From NCBI RefSeq assembly GCF_002291445.1, contig NZ_CP014137.1:1736001-1800000 (forward strand): DNA of 64,000 nucleotides, given 5' to 3'. The stretch is from Brenneria goodwinii. Its GTDB lineage: Bacteria; Pseudomonadota; Gammaproteobacteria; Enterobacterales; Enterobacteriaceae. Under the pieces are notes generated by a model that made no database searches, was not told the origin of the DNA, and saw only the letters and a list, made by a program, of their open reading frames with translations. Below, in pieces: positions 1-8,089 of this stretch. Each line of letters begins with the position of its first letter. The stretch's first letter is position 1. The translations under genes and the position numbers were made by a program.

Positions 1-238
1 TGACTGGATAAAAAAACAGTATTCGGGTAAAAATGATAATGTGCCGCTAACGATTGGTCTTGGCGACGGCCCGAATGATATCTCCTTACTGTGTGCAATG
101 GATAACGCAGTACTGATTAAAAACAAAGGAAATCAACTTATTGATTTGCCGGAAAGCTATACGGGCAAACTGTACCGCACAAAGTTTATGGGCCCCACTG
201 GGTGGAGTGAGGGCCTCGACTACTTTCTTGTTGATTAA
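1..238 (+). CDS. yedP: Mannosyl-3-phosphoglycerate phosphatase family protein (YedP-like), 3' end only
   Basis: The gene is cut by the window edge; its reading frame is open from base 2 to the TAA at 236-238, so about 78 C-terminal residues are visible. They contain GLGDGPNDISLL, the HAD-superfamily motif IV whose aspartates bind Mg2+, followed by the tail typical of the MpgP/YedP branch (a FMGPTGW segment near the end). The family dephosphorylates mannosyl- or glucosyl-3-phosphoglycerate in the cytoplasm to give the compatible solute. The next gene is a matching sugar-phosphoglycerate synthase 59 bases downstream on the same strand, so I infer that both act on glucosylglycerate. Substrate choice cannot be read from this fragment. 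Confidence 0.8.
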   Translation, partial: DWIKKQYSGKNDNVPLTIGLGDGPNDISLLCAMDNAVLIKNKGNQLIDLPESYTGKLYRTKFMGPTGWSEGLDYFLVD

Positions 239-297
239 TTTTCTTAACGTTTATCGGCGATACTAAACATATAACGCCAATGGCATGGGAGAGCACA

Positions 298-1515
298 ATG
301 AGTGAATTTTATCAGGATGGAATAATTACCAACTTCCACAATCTGACTCACAGAAATGTGGAAGAGCTTGAATATGAGCTACAGGTGTTTTCCGGGCAAA
401 ACAGTATGGGGCTTATTCTCCCTTCCCTGTTTTCCGAACTGGAAGGTCCGGCTCTGGATAATATTGTCGAGCTGTTATCCAAAGTGCCTTATCTCAGCGA
501 GATCGTCATTGGTCTGGATCGAGCCGATCGGGAACAGTTTCAATATGCACGCGAGTTTTTCTCCCGACTGCCGCAGCGTCATCGCATCTTGTGGAACGAT
601 GGTCCCCGCTTAAAAGCATTAAGCGATGAATTGGCGGATAAATCCCTGGCGCCAACGGAGCCAGGCAAAGGCCGTAACGTGTGGTTTTGCGTCGGCTATA
701 CACTGGCGTCACGCCGGACAGCCTGTGTGGCGCTGCACGATTGTGACATTGTCACCTATAGCCGCAGCATGTTGGCCCGCCTGCTCTATCCTGTGGCGAA
801 TCCGCATTTTCATTATGACTTCTGCAAGGGTTACTATGCGCGCGTCGCCGACGGGAAACTCAATGGCCGCGTCGGCCGCCTGCTGGTCTTTCCATTGCTC
901 AAATCACTGCAAAAGGTTTACGGCAACTCGGACTATCTGGAGTATATCCGCAGCTACCGCTACCCGTTATCGGGCGAATTCGCCATGCGCACCCATATTT
1001 TGAATAATCTGCGTATTCCCAGCGACTGGGGACTGGAAATCGGCGTTCTGTCGGAAATACACCGCGGCACAGCAACCAGCCGTATCTGTCAGGTGGATAT
1101 TGCCGACAACTATGAACACAAGCATCAGCCCATGTCGGAAGACGATCCCAATACCGGGCTGCAGCGTATGGCCATCGATATCACGAAGGCGCTATACCGC
1201 AAGCTGGCGATTTTGGGGGTGAATATCACGACGGATTCATTCCGTATCCTGCGGGCGACCTACTATCGGACGGCGCTGGATATGATCGATGCTTTCGAAC
1301 ATGATGCCCGGATGAACGGGCTGCATTTCGATCGGCACACGGAGGAGTCCGCCGTTGAGCTGTTCTCTGATGTGATTACGCTTTCCGGCCAGGTATACAG
1401 TGAAAGTCCCGGTGATAAGCCCTTTGTTCCGAGCTGGAACCGCGTGCAGTCGGCTTTCCCTGATATTCTGGAACGTTTGTACGATGCCGTAGAGGCGGAT
1501 AATCGGGACGAATAA
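298..1515 (+). CDS. Glucosyl-3-phosphoglycerate synthase-like glycosyltransferase
   Basis: A 405-residue cytoplasmic glycosyltransferase of the GT-A type, resembling the retaining family (GT81/GT2-like) that joins an NDP-sugar to 3-phosphoglycerate. Near residue 150 the sequence ALHDCDIVTYSR contains a D-x-D motif that would bind the metal and the sugar nucleotide; a nearby YPLSGEFAMR stretch and a long helical C-terminus also fit. I chose the ATG at 298 rather than 280 because a GGGAG ribosome-binding sequence lies about 8 bases before it. It follows a MpgP-type phosphatase gene, giving a two-step synthase/phosphatase module. Accumulation of alpha-glucosylglycerate under osmotic stress is known in Dickeya. 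Family assignment is fairly secure; the exact sugar donor is inferred. Confidence 0.75.
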   Translation: MSEFYQDGIITNFHNLTHRNVEELEYELQVFSGQNSMGLILPSLFSELEGPALDNIVELLSKVPYLSEIVIGLDRADREQFQYAREFFSRLPQRHRILWNDGPRLKALSDELADKSLAPTEPGKGRNVWFCVGYTLASRRTACVALHDCDIVTYSRSMLARLLYPVANPHFHYDFCKGYYARVADGKLNGRVGRLLVFPLLKSLQKVYGNSDYLEYIRSYRYPLSGEFAMRTHILNNLRIPSDWGLEIGVLSEIHRGTATSRICQVDIADNYEHKHQPMSEDDPNTGLQRMAIDITKALYRKLAILGVNITTDSFRILRATYYRTALDMIDAFEHDARMNGLHFDRHTEESAVELFSDVITLSGQVYSESPGDKPFVPSWNRVQSAFPDILERLYDAVEADNRDE

Positions 1516-1536
1516 CATTCGTCCGTCGCTCATAAT

Positions 1537-1575
1537 AAACGAACGGCCGCTTACCCGGTGGCGGTTCGTTTATTT
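1537..1575 (+). terminator. Hairpin after the glycosyltransferase gene
   Basis: AAACGAAC (1537-1544) pairs with GTTCGTTT (1564-1571), with further GC pairing inside, and a short T-rich run follows. It lies between convergent genes ending at 1515 (+) and 1594 (-), so it may serve both strands. Confidence 0.6.
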
Positions 1576-1593
1576 ACTCGCTCTAAACCTTAT

Positions 1594-2526
1594 TCATTGT
1601 TCATAAATTGCCAGCGTTTTTTTAATTCTGCGGATCAGTTCATTGCGGACAAATTCAGGTTGCAGGCATTCACATTTATCACCTAAGCCAAGCAGAAAAT
1701 GATATCCCTGGTCATCTGCTACAAAAGGAAAATTAACCAATATCTTATTGTCTTGATAAGGCTGAATGTTCTCTTCATCGCAACGCTCAGAAATTAAATC
1801 CCTAACTGACTCATCCAGCAGCAGCGTCACTGGAATTAATGGTTTTTCTATCCAGAATGCCCCCTCCGTCATTCCTGGTTGAAACGGTCTGGGGATAAAG
1901 GTCTGTTCCGATATGTTCAACTGCGTTATTCGGGAGAGTTTAAACAGCCGGAAATCTTGCCTTGCAATACAATAACCATGAACATACCAGTTTCCCTCTT
2001 TTAATCTCAATTGATAGGGTTCGATTTGCCGCTGACTCTTTATCCCTTTGCCATCCGAGTAGTTGAAAGTCAGCAATAGGCTTTGATTCATCGCCTGTTT
2101 GATTTTTTCAAGATGCGATTGCAGATTCGGCGAACCAATCCAGCGGCTCAGGTCGATAGCAATCTGACTGGTTTTTAGCTTAATTTCCCCGGCTTGTTGC
2201 TGCGGGATCAGGCTTTCTATTTTTGCCAGCGTATTAATGAGCGATTTGCCCGATAACGCGGAGGAAAGGCTTCCCAAGCCGGTTAGCAGCGTGGATATAT
2301 CATCAGTCGTGAATAATCTTTTATTCACTTTATATTTATCCATAATACTGATCCCGCCATTAACGCCCTGATACGTCACAATGGGAATGCCGGCTAAATT
2401 GATGGTATCAATATCCCGGTATATGGTGCGAGTGCTGACTTCGAACATTTCCGCCAATGCCGTAGCGCTGATTCGATCTCTTTCTAATAACAGCATAATA
2501 ATGGCGATGATGCGTTCTATTTTCAC
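1594..2526 (-). CDS. YafY/DeoR-type HTH regulator with WYL domain
   Basis: A 310-residue transcription factor. Residues ~1-55 form a winged helix-turn-helix of the HTH_11 type (SATALAEMFEVSTRTIYRD). Residues ~140-220 are a WYL-type ligand-sensing domain, seen as GNWYVHGYCIARQDFRLFKLSRI, followed by a C-terminal WCX-like extension. Such proteins usually repress or activate an adjacent gene in response to a small molecule or nucleic acid. It is divergent from the flavin-nucleotide-binding-type gene at 2655, and a perfect inverted repeat lies between them, so it probably controls that gene and itself. The ligand is unknown. Confidence 0.85.
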   Translation of the reverse strand: MKIERIIAIIMLLLERDRISATALAEMFEVSTRTIYRDIDTINLAGIPIVTYQGVNGGISIMDKYKVNKRLFTTDDISTLLTGLGSLSSALSGKSLINTLAKIESLIPQQQAGEIKLKTSQIAIDLSRWIGSPNLQSHLEKIKQAMNQSLLLTFNYSDGKGIKSQRQIEPYQLRLKEGNWYVHGYCIARQDFRLFKLSRITQLNISEQTFIPRPFQPGMTEGAFWIEKPLIPVTLLLDESVRDLISERCDEENIQPYQDNKILVNFPFVADDQGYHFLLGLGDKCECLQPEFVRNELIRRIKKTLAIYEQ

Positions 2527-2561
2527 TGTCCATTCTCTATCAATTATTTTTTACTCTGCAA

Positions 2562-2593
2562 ACTAACCCTGACATCCAGATGTCAGGGTTAGT
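2562..2593. promoter_or_regulatory. Perfect 14-bp inverted repeat, candidate operator
   Basis: ACTAACCCTGACAT at 2562-2575 and its exact reverse complement at 2580-2593 are separated by CCAG. The repeat sits 35 bases before the WYL regulator start (2526) and about 60 bases before the divergent gene at 2655. Its symmetry and location fit a dimer-bound operator for the regulator. A transcription-terminator role is less likely because it lies between divergent starts. Confidence 0.6.
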
Positions 2594-2654
2594 CTACTAC
2601 ACTCAAGCCATAAAAAAACCGCATGTTAATTCCACTGAGTATATGGAGGATAAG

Positions 2655-3077
2655 ATGGATTTCTTACCGCAATTCAATCGATTGATGACAGAACAGCGAG
2701 ACTTGGCTTTAGCGACCAGCATTGAAAATGTACCGAACGTTCGCATTGTGAACTTTTATTGCGACACATCGAAAAAAGGCATCGTCTATTTTTCAACATT
2801 CAGAGATAACCAGAAGGTCAAAGAGTTTAAGCAAAATAACCGGGTCGCTTTTACAACCATCCCTTTGTCGGAAAATCAACATGTTAGAGTGATGAATGCG
2901 ATCGTTAAAAAGAGCGATTTGACTATCTACGATTTAAGTGAATTTTTATTAAAAAAAAATCCCGGTTATCAGAAGATAATCGATCATGCCGGTGATGAGA
3001 TTGAACTCTACGAAATTCATTTTAGCCAAGCGCGGGTAACTCTAGACTTTACCTGTACGGGGATCGTGTCGTTTTAA
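2655..3077 (+). CDS. Pyridoxamine 5'-phosphate oxidase-like FMN-binding protein
   Basis: A 140-residue soluble protein with the split-barrel flavin-binding fold of the pyridoxamine-phosphate-oxidase-like superfamily. The N-terminal FLPQFNRLMTEQRDLALATS and the later IVYFSTFRDNQKVKEFKQN, a typical substrate/FMN-contact block, place it there. These small members often reduce or bind F420, FMN or heme, and the substrate cannot be told. I chose the ATG at 2655 because GGAGGA ends five bases before it; in-frame upstream ATGs lack such a site. It is divergent from the WYL regulator, which is the probable regulator. Confidence 0.75.
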   Translation: MDFLPQFNRLMTEQRDLALATSIENVPNVRIVNFYCDTSKKGIVYFSTFRDNQKVKEFKQNNRVAFTTIPLSENQHVRVMNAIVKKSDLTIYDLSEFLLKKNPGYQKIIDHAGDEIELYEIHFSQARVTLDFTCTGIVSF

Positions 3078-3135
3078 CTAGATGTTAAAGATTAATTGAG
3101 CGCGCTTATATTATCACAGTGAAAAGGAGTCAATA

Positions 3136-3531
3136 ATGTTTGATCATATCAGTACCTATGCGACGGATTACCTGAAAACCAAAGATTTTTATCAGGCGGT
3201 ATTCGCGCCATTGGGATATAGCATCCAGGCTGAATTTGTCGCCAGTTGGAATAGCGATTTCCCGACACAGCGATTATGTGCGTTTGGGAAAAATGGTGAA
3301 TACTCATTATGGATTATCGAAGTAAAAACCCCTTTTACTCCCCGGCATGTTGCCTTTGCCTCGCCCGACCGGGAAAGCGTTGATGCTTTTTATGCCGCCG
3401 GTATCGCCGTCGGCGCTCGCGATAACGGCAAACCGGGGTTACGGCCAGATTACCATCCTACCTATTACGGCGCATTTTTACTCGATCCGGACGACAATAA
3501 TGTGGAGGCCGTTTGCCATCGTCCGGAATGA
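3136..3531 (+). CDS. VOC-superfamily (glyoxalase/dioxygenase-like) protein
   Basis: A 131-residue protein of the vicinal-oxygen-chelate fold: an N-terminal FDHISTYATDYLKTKDFYQAVF block, the central HVAFASPDRESVDAFYAAGIA block, and a C-terminal YYGAFLLDPDDNNVEAVCH block. The N-terminal His, mid-protein His and C-terminal Glu are in the positions used as metal ligands by glyoxalase-type enzymes. GGAG lies about 8 bases before the ATG. It could be a glyoxalase, an antibiotic-binding protein or a ring-cleavage enzyme; there is no context to choose. It lies 58 bases after the flavin-type gene and may be co-transcribed. Confidence 0.8.
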   Translation: MFDHISTYATDYLKTKDFYQAVFAPLGYSIQAEFVASWNSDFPTQRLCAFGKNGEYSLWIIEVKTPFTPRHVAFASPDRESVDAFYAAGIAVGARDNGKPGLRPDYHPTYYGAFLLDPDDNNVEAVCHRPE

Positions 3532-3587
3532 TCGGCTGGGTATAAAACGCCGCGTAATATCGTGAATCTGACCACGTAAAACAATCT

Positions 3588-3614
3588 ACAGCTTGAAGAT
3601 AACCTTCAAGCTGT
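3588..3614 (+). terminator. Hairpin downstream of the VOC gene
   Basis: ACAGCTTGAAG (3588-3598) pairs perfectly with CTTCAAGCTGT (3604-3614) around a five-base loop. There is no clear T-run, so this may be a Rho-assisted or 3'-stabilising hairpin. Confidence 0.5.
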
Positions 3615-3762
3615 TAACGTTATATGCATCAATGTCAGTCTACTTATCCTGCTTTATCTATACTGACATCAAGCACAAACAGCCGCCGCCCGTTTTAGCC
3701 GTGCTGATTTGTTGACCTTTTCCCTTACTTAATTGAAACAAACGCAGCCAGAGGAAACAGTA

Positions 3763-4512
3763 ATGATAATTTTCGTTACCGGCGCAACAGCCGGATTTGG
3801 TGAATCTATCACTCGTAGATTTATTAAAGAGGGTCATAAAGTTATCGCATGCGGTCGCCGTCAGGAACGTTTGGATGCGCTGAAAACAGAGCTGGGCGCA
3901 TCGCTGCATACCCTGCGGTTGGACGTCCGCGATCGGGCATCAATCGATCAGGCGGTAACGTCTCTTCCTGCAGAGTGGCGCGATATCGATGTGCTGGTGA
4001 ACAACGCCGGGCTGGCTTTAGGTTTGGAAACCGCCGACAAAGCCAATGTAAATGACTGGGATGTGATGATCGAGACCAACAACAAGGGGCTGGTCTTTAT
4101 GACGCGCGCGCTGCTGCCGAAGATGGTCAAACGGAACATCGGACATATCATCAATATCGGTTCCACCGCCGGGAACTGGCCTTACCCCGGCGGTAACGTA
4201 TATGGCGCGACTAAAGCCTTTGTCCGGCAGTTCAGCCTTGGTCTGCGGGCGGATTTGTTCGGGACTAAAGTTCGTGTCACGAACATCGAGCCGGGTTTGG
4301 TCGGCGGCACGGAATTTTCCGCCGTGCGCTTTAAGGGCGATGAAGATAAAGTGAATAAAACCTACGGTAATACCGATCCGCTTACGGCCGAAGATATCGC
4401 CGAGTCCGTATTCTGGGTAGCTACGTTGCCATCCCACGTCAATATTAACTCATTGGAAATGATGCCGGTCAGCCAATCCTTTGCCGGGCTGAACGTTTAC
4501 CGCGAAAATTAA
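3763..4512 (+). CDS. ydfG: NADP-dependent 3-hydroxy acid dehydrogenase YdfG (short-chain dehydrogenase)
   Basis: A 249-residue classical short-chain dehydrogenase, almost the same length as E. coli YdfG (248). It has the Rossmann TGATAGFG motif at residues 6-13, the NNAG motif (VLVNNAGLAL) near residue 80, and a catalytic Ser-Tyr-Lys set (IGSTAGNWPYPGG then YGATK). The enzyme oxidises L-allo-threonine, serine and 3-hydroxy acids with NADP and also acts on malonic semialdehyde. I chose the ATG at 3763, which follows GAGGAA by seven bases; an in-frame codon at 3733 would only add a poorly conserved leader. Stand-alone gene. Confidence 0.93.
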   Translation: MIIFVTGATAGFGESITRRFIKEGHKVIACGRRQERLDALKTELGASLHTLRLDVRDRASIDQAVTSLPAEWRDIDVLVNNAGLALGLETADKANVNDWDVMIETNNKGLVFMTRALLPKMVKRNIGHIINIGSTAGNWPYPGGNVYGATKAFVRQFSLGLRADLFGTKVRVTNIEPGLVGGTEFSAVRFKGDEDKVNKTYGNTDPLTAEDIAESVFWVATLPSHVNINSLEMMPVSQSFAGLNVYREN

Positions 4513-4520
4513 ACCTCGCT

Positions 4521-4547
4521 ATGGCGCGAAGCCGCTCTTCGCGCCAT
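4521..4547 (+). terminator. Perfect 11-bp hairpin after ydfG
   Basis: ATGGCGCGAAG (4521-4531) and CTTCGCGCCAT (4537-4547) form an 11-bp GC-rich stem nine bases after the ydfG stop. The following sequence is pyrimidine-rich but not a T-run. Confidence 0.5.
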
Positions 4548-4798
4548 ACGCCCTCTCCTCCTTGTCCGCGTTTTCCACGGTTATAGAGCCGTTGATGATA
4601 AGAGTGATACACTCCAGTACATATGCTTATATTCCTGGCCCCCCTCATGCAACATATCAGCGTGAAGGGTTGTTTTTTGTAATTCCCGGCCGCATTTGCC
4701 ATAGTAATAACGTTTTTTATATTTATGCCCAATCGCTTTCCAGGTGCGCATCGGCAACCAGAAAGTTGGAAGGCATACCCTATTTATCAAGGTGAAAC

Positions 4799-5146
4799 AT
4801 GAACCAACACTCCTTTGTCTCTCTGATTCGGGCCTTGATCCCACTGTCCATGGTAGTGGCGTGCGCGGTTTGGCAACCGGCCGTCCAGGCGGAAACCCGT
4901 CATGTAATTATCGAATCCGATAATACGTTGTCCAAAGAAGCGGCTCGTCAAAGCAGTGAGCAGTGGGATTCAACCCGCTCTTTGCGTAGCAAAGTTAACT
5001 CTCGCGTTGAGAAAGAATTTGATAAAACTGAACAGGCGATAGACGGCGAGGAAAAATGTAACGCCAGCTATAACGTTAACGCCTATTGGGAAGCCAATAC
5101 TTCACGTTGTCTCGATCGTCATACCGGTCGCCCGGTGACGCCCTGA
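4799..5146 (+). CDS. ynfB: Small exported protein YnfB (DUF1283/UPF0482)
   Basis: A 115-residue protein with a cleavable Sec signal peptide: basic N-terminus, hydrophobic core at ~8-25, then AVQAE, a good signal-peptidase site. The mature part has the family hallmarks QWDSTRSLRSKVNSR and NAYWEANTSRCLDRHTGR at the C-terminus, with two cysteines (in EEKCN and SRCLD) that could form a disulfide in the periplasm. The function of the family is not known. Its position near bioD2 and mlc matches the ynf region of E. coli. Confidence 0.9.
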   Translation: MNQHSFVSLIRALIPLSMVVACAVWQPAVQAETRHVIIESDNTLSKEAARQSSEQWDSTRSLRSKVNSRVEKEFDKTEQAIDGEEKCNASYNVNAYWEANTSRCLDRHTGRPVTP

Positions 5147-5239
5147 TTTTTAGTCTACGCTTTAAGTAACCCTCGTTCGCCTGGCAGGTATAACGTCAGG
5201 CAATGAGTCAGGACTTTGTTCAGAAAAAAGGGTGATAAG

Positions 5240-5542
5240 ATGAAAAAGACAATAATTTTTGGCGCGGCTTTATTTGTGCTTGCACCTCTGGCGGCACAAG
5301 CATCCTGTGAGAGCGTTAAAGCGGATATCTCGCAGAAGATCATCAATAATGGCGTACCTGAGTCGGGCTTTACGCTTGATATCGTTCCTAACGATCAGGT
5401 GAGTCAGGTCGGTGGTCAAGTAGTCGGTCATTGTGAAAATGACTCGCAAAAAATTGTTTATACCCGTCATGCTGATGGCGAAGCAAGCACCGACAGTGCG
5501 CCTTCGACAACAGATGACCAGCCTGCTCCCACCGCGCAGTAA
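5240..5542 (+). CDS. ynfD: Small periplasmic DUF1161 protein (YnfD-like)
   Basis: A 100-residue exported protein: MKKTIIFGAALFVLAPLAAQAS is a signal peptide ending at an Ala-x-Ala site. The mature domain begins with CESVKADISQKIINNGVP and contains a second cysteine (VGHCEND), the spacing seen in DUF1161 proteins, followed by a low-complexity Ser/Thr/Asp/Pro tail. The start at 5240 has AAGGG about ten bases before it; an upstream codon at 5216 would spoil the signal peptide. Function unknown. It lies 93 bases after ynfB and before a strong hairpin. Confidence 0.8.
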   Translation: MKKTIIFGAALFVLAPLAAQASCESVKADISQKIINNGVPESGFTLDIVPNDQVSQVGGQVVGHCENDSQKIVYTRHADGEASTDSAPSTTDDQPAPTAQ

Positions 5543-5562
5543 CGCTTTTCTCTCGGTTTATC

Positions 5563-5603
5563 TTTTCGTTTCAGAGAGCCGTCCCTGCTCTCTGAAACGA
5601 AAA
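5563..5603. terminator. Bidirectional intrinsic terminator
   Basis: A perfect 16-bp stem: 5563-5578 pairs with 5588-5603 around a nine-base loop, with T4 at one foot and A4 at the other. It sits between the convergent ynfD (+) and the efflux-pump gene (-) and has U-run character in both directions. Confidence 0.85.
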
Positions 5604-5609
5604 CCTCTC

Positions 5610-7073
5610 TCAAATTCGTTGATTGGCGGGGATCATCCAGGCTGAAAATAGCGTAATAAACGCAATCAACGCAGAAACAATGAACACACAATGTATTGAG
5701 GATGAAACATTCCAAGAGAGCGATGCAAGCTGTGTCGCGCTCATCATGCTCCGGCTATGGGTATCCATCAGCACCTGCAACGGGTCGGCCATTCCTGGCA
5801 GACGCAAATGCAGGTTAATATTCAACGTCGCCCCAAGAATCGCCGTTCCCAGCGCCGAACCCAACATCCGGGTAAACATGGTTGATGCGGTTGCGATACC
5901 GCGGATGGAGTAGTCCACCGCGTTTTGCACCGACACCAAAAAGGTCGTGTTGCTTAACCCCATACCGGCGCCGATAAGAAAAGCAGCGATGCGCGCCCAG
6001 TTCAGCGATTTATCAGGAGCGAGCGTTAACAGCGTCAAACTTCCGGCAATCAGCAGCACGCAGCCGCTGACGGCGGTAATTCGGTAGGATGTCCACAGCA
6101 TTAATCTGCCGCCCAGAGTACTGGCCAACGGCCAGCCAATCGACATCAGCGCCAGAATACTGCCCGCCTCCAGCGGCGAACGGCCCATTACGCTCTGAAT
6201 ATAGGTAGGAAGAAAAGCGCTGACCCCCATCATAGTCGCACCGATCAACAGACCGCCAAGATTGCCTGCGACAATCACCCGGTTACGCCATAGGGCTAAC
6301 GGGAAAAGCGGCTCCGGCGTGCTCGTTTCCTGCTTGAACAATAAAACGCCCCCGACCACGGCAATCACCATTAGCGGGATGATCCACAGGCCAAGCACTT
6401 CAGCCTGTAATAGCGCCATCAACAGGCTGGCGACGGTGACGGCGAGATAGAATGCGCCAATCCAGTCCAACTGGTGCTGCCGTACCTGGTTAATCGTCGG
6501 CAAATAACGGGCTAATAAAAATATCGACAGTAATCCAATGGGGACGTTAACCCAGAAGACCAGAGCCCAGGTAAAATGCTCAACGATGAAGGCGCCCATC
6601 AGCGGGCCGACAATTGCCGAGATCCCCCACACGCTGGAGAGATATCCTTGAATTTTAGGCCGTTCCGTCCTGCTATACACATCAGCGACTATCGTAAACG
6701 CGATCGGCGTGATTGCCCCGGCGCCTAACCCCTGAATGGTACGGAACAGAATTAGCCATCCCATATGGCTGGAAAAACCGCACAGCACCGATCCCAGCAG
6801 AAAAATAATCGTCCCGATGAAAAAAACACGCTTACGGCCAAACAGGTCGGCCAGCCGACCATAAATAGGAATACTGATCGCCTGCGTAAGCAAATAGCCG
6901 GAGAAAACCCATCCCAATAGAGAAAAACCGCCTAAATCCGCAATAATCGTCGGTAATGCGGTCGCCACAATGGTGACTTCAACCGCCGCCGTAAACATCG
7001 CCAGCATGCAGGCAATTAAAACCCAGTGGCGATGCGGGACAGGTGGATGTTCAGAATTATCGACTGTTTTCAT
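5610..7073 (-). CDS. MFS multidrug efflux transporter, DHA2 (14-TM) family
   Basis: A 487-residue inner-membrane proton antiporter. The sequence alternates about 14 hydrophobic segments with short loops. It contains the loop 2-3 signature GRLADLFGRKRVFF (motif A), a motif C-like region ending GISAIVGPLMGAFI in the fifth helix (typical of drug antiporters), and an LNINLHLRLP loop near the last helices. DHA2 members (EmrB, QacA, MdtD type) export hydrophobic cations, detergents and drugs. No membrane-fusion partner gene lies beside it, so it probably works alone in the inner membrane. Substrate unknown. Confidence 0.88.
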   Translation of the reverse strand: MKTVDNSEHPPVPHRHWVLIACMLAMFTAAVEVTIVATALPTIIADLGGFSLLGWVFSGYLLTQAISIPIYGRLADLFGRKRVFFIGTIIFLLGSVLCGFSSHMGWLILFRTIQGLGAGAITPIAFTIVADVYSRTERPKIQGYLSSVWGISAIVGPLMGAFIVEHFTWALVFWVNVPIGLLSIFLLARYLPTINQVRQHQLDWIGAFYLAVTVASLLMALLQAEVLGLWIIPLMVIAVVGGVLLFKQETSTPEPLFPLALWRNRVIVAGNLGGLLIGATMMGVSAFLPTYIQSVMGRSPLEAGSILALMSIGWPLASTLGGRLMLWTSYRITAVSGCVLLIAGSLTLLTLAPDKSLNWARIAAFLIGAGMGLSNTTFLVSVQNAVDYSIRGIATASTMFTRMLGSALGTAILGATLNINLHLRLPGMADPLQVLMDTHSRSMMSATQLASLSWNVSSSIHCVFIVSALIAFITLFSAWMIPANQRI

Positions 7074-7206
7074 TATACTTTATTGCCTGGAAAATAGACT
7101 TTGTTTCCGAGTATACCAGTTGTTGCCCTATTGGGTGACTGACAGAAAAGGGAAAATGAAAAGCTGTATCATTTTTGCGTTTGGCTCAGGCGGGGACAAT
7201 AGACAA

Positions 7207-7237
7207 TAAAGGTGCAGCACAGCAGGCTACACCTTTA
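7207..7237 (-). terminator. Hairpin downstream of bioD2
   Basis: TAAAGGTG at 7207-7214 pairs with CACCTTTA at 7230-7237, extended inward with one mismatch. It lies 28 bases past the bioD2 stop on the minus strand and before the efflux gene start. The T-run is weak. Confidence 0.5.
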
Positions 7238-7264
7238 AATCATTCGATGAACATCATCGCAGAA

Positions 7265-7930
7265 CTAATAATTCAGCGCCGAAAGATCGATATAAGAAGA
7301 TAAGTCACGCTGTTCAGCCCGGGGTAAATAAGGTAATTCCCCTAATTGCGGCGCGGGAATTTTTTTACGCAAGGCGGTAATGATATCCGCATAATTCGCC
7401 AGTCCCGGATTAATTCGATTGGCGACCCAGCCAGCCAGCGGCAACCCGTCATTAATAATGGCCTGCGCGGTTAATAAAGCATGGCTGATGCAGCCCAATT
7501 TAATACCGACGACTAAAACAACCGGAAGCTGTTCCTGAACAACCCATTCAGAATAAGGACGCAGATCGTTCATCAACGTACGCCAGCCGCCGCTGCCCTC
7601 AACGACGACAATGTCGGCGACATCGCTTAAGTACTGTAATCCCTGCGTCATGGAGCTGTAGTTAATCGGGTGTTCGCTCGCGCTGATTTCGTCTTCTTGC
7701 AATGCAATCGGATTTACCACGTCATAGTGCAGACTCATCGAAGACGCCGCTTGCAACAGCAGCGCATCTTTATCCCGTAGCCCCTCATCCGTTTCCACAC
7801 AACCTTTTGCTATTGGTTTATAACCTGCCACCGATTTCCCGCTCATTGCCAACTTCTGCAATAACGCTTTGGATACAACAGTTTTACCGACTGCGGTATC
7901 AGTACCAGTGACAAAAATGCGGTTCGACAT
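7265..7930 (-). CDS. bioD2: Dethiobiotin synthetase BioD2 (YnfK)
   Basis: A 221-residue cytoplasmic ATP-dependent enzyme that closes the ureido ring of dethiobiotin from 7,8-diaminopelargonate and CO2. GTDTAVGKTVVSKALL at the N-terminus is the P-loop, YKPIAKG and VVEGSGGWRTLMND match the substrate and Mg-binding blocks, and GWVANRINPG is the nucleotide-specificity loop. The ATG at 7930 has CGGAG about seven bases before it, so the seven extra upstream residues are unlikely. The gene neighbours mlc as ynfK does in E. coli; it is separate from any bioABFC operon, so it is probably the secondary BioD. Confidence 0.92.
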   Translation of the reverse strand: MSNRIFVTGTDTAVGKTVVSKALLQKLAMSGKSVAGYKPIAKGCVETDEGLRDKDALLLQAASSMSLHYDVVNPIALQEDEISASEHPINYSSMTQGLQYLSDVADIVVVEGSGGWRTLMNDLRPYSEWVVQEQLPVVLVVGIKLGCISHALLTAQAIINDGLPLAGWVANRINPGLANYADIITALRKKIPAPQLGELPYLPRAEQRDLSSYIDLSALNY

Positions 7931-8089
7931 GAGAAAACTCCGGGGGGCCACCTGAAAATAACAAGCACGACAGAAATGCTATCCAATAGCAAAAGTCTAG
8001 GCGATACGCCATTCGGGCGGTTTGCGTTAGCTCAATGTTTTGTTTCTCTGAGCTCACGAATTGGAAAATATTAATTTGAACGTTCGGCG

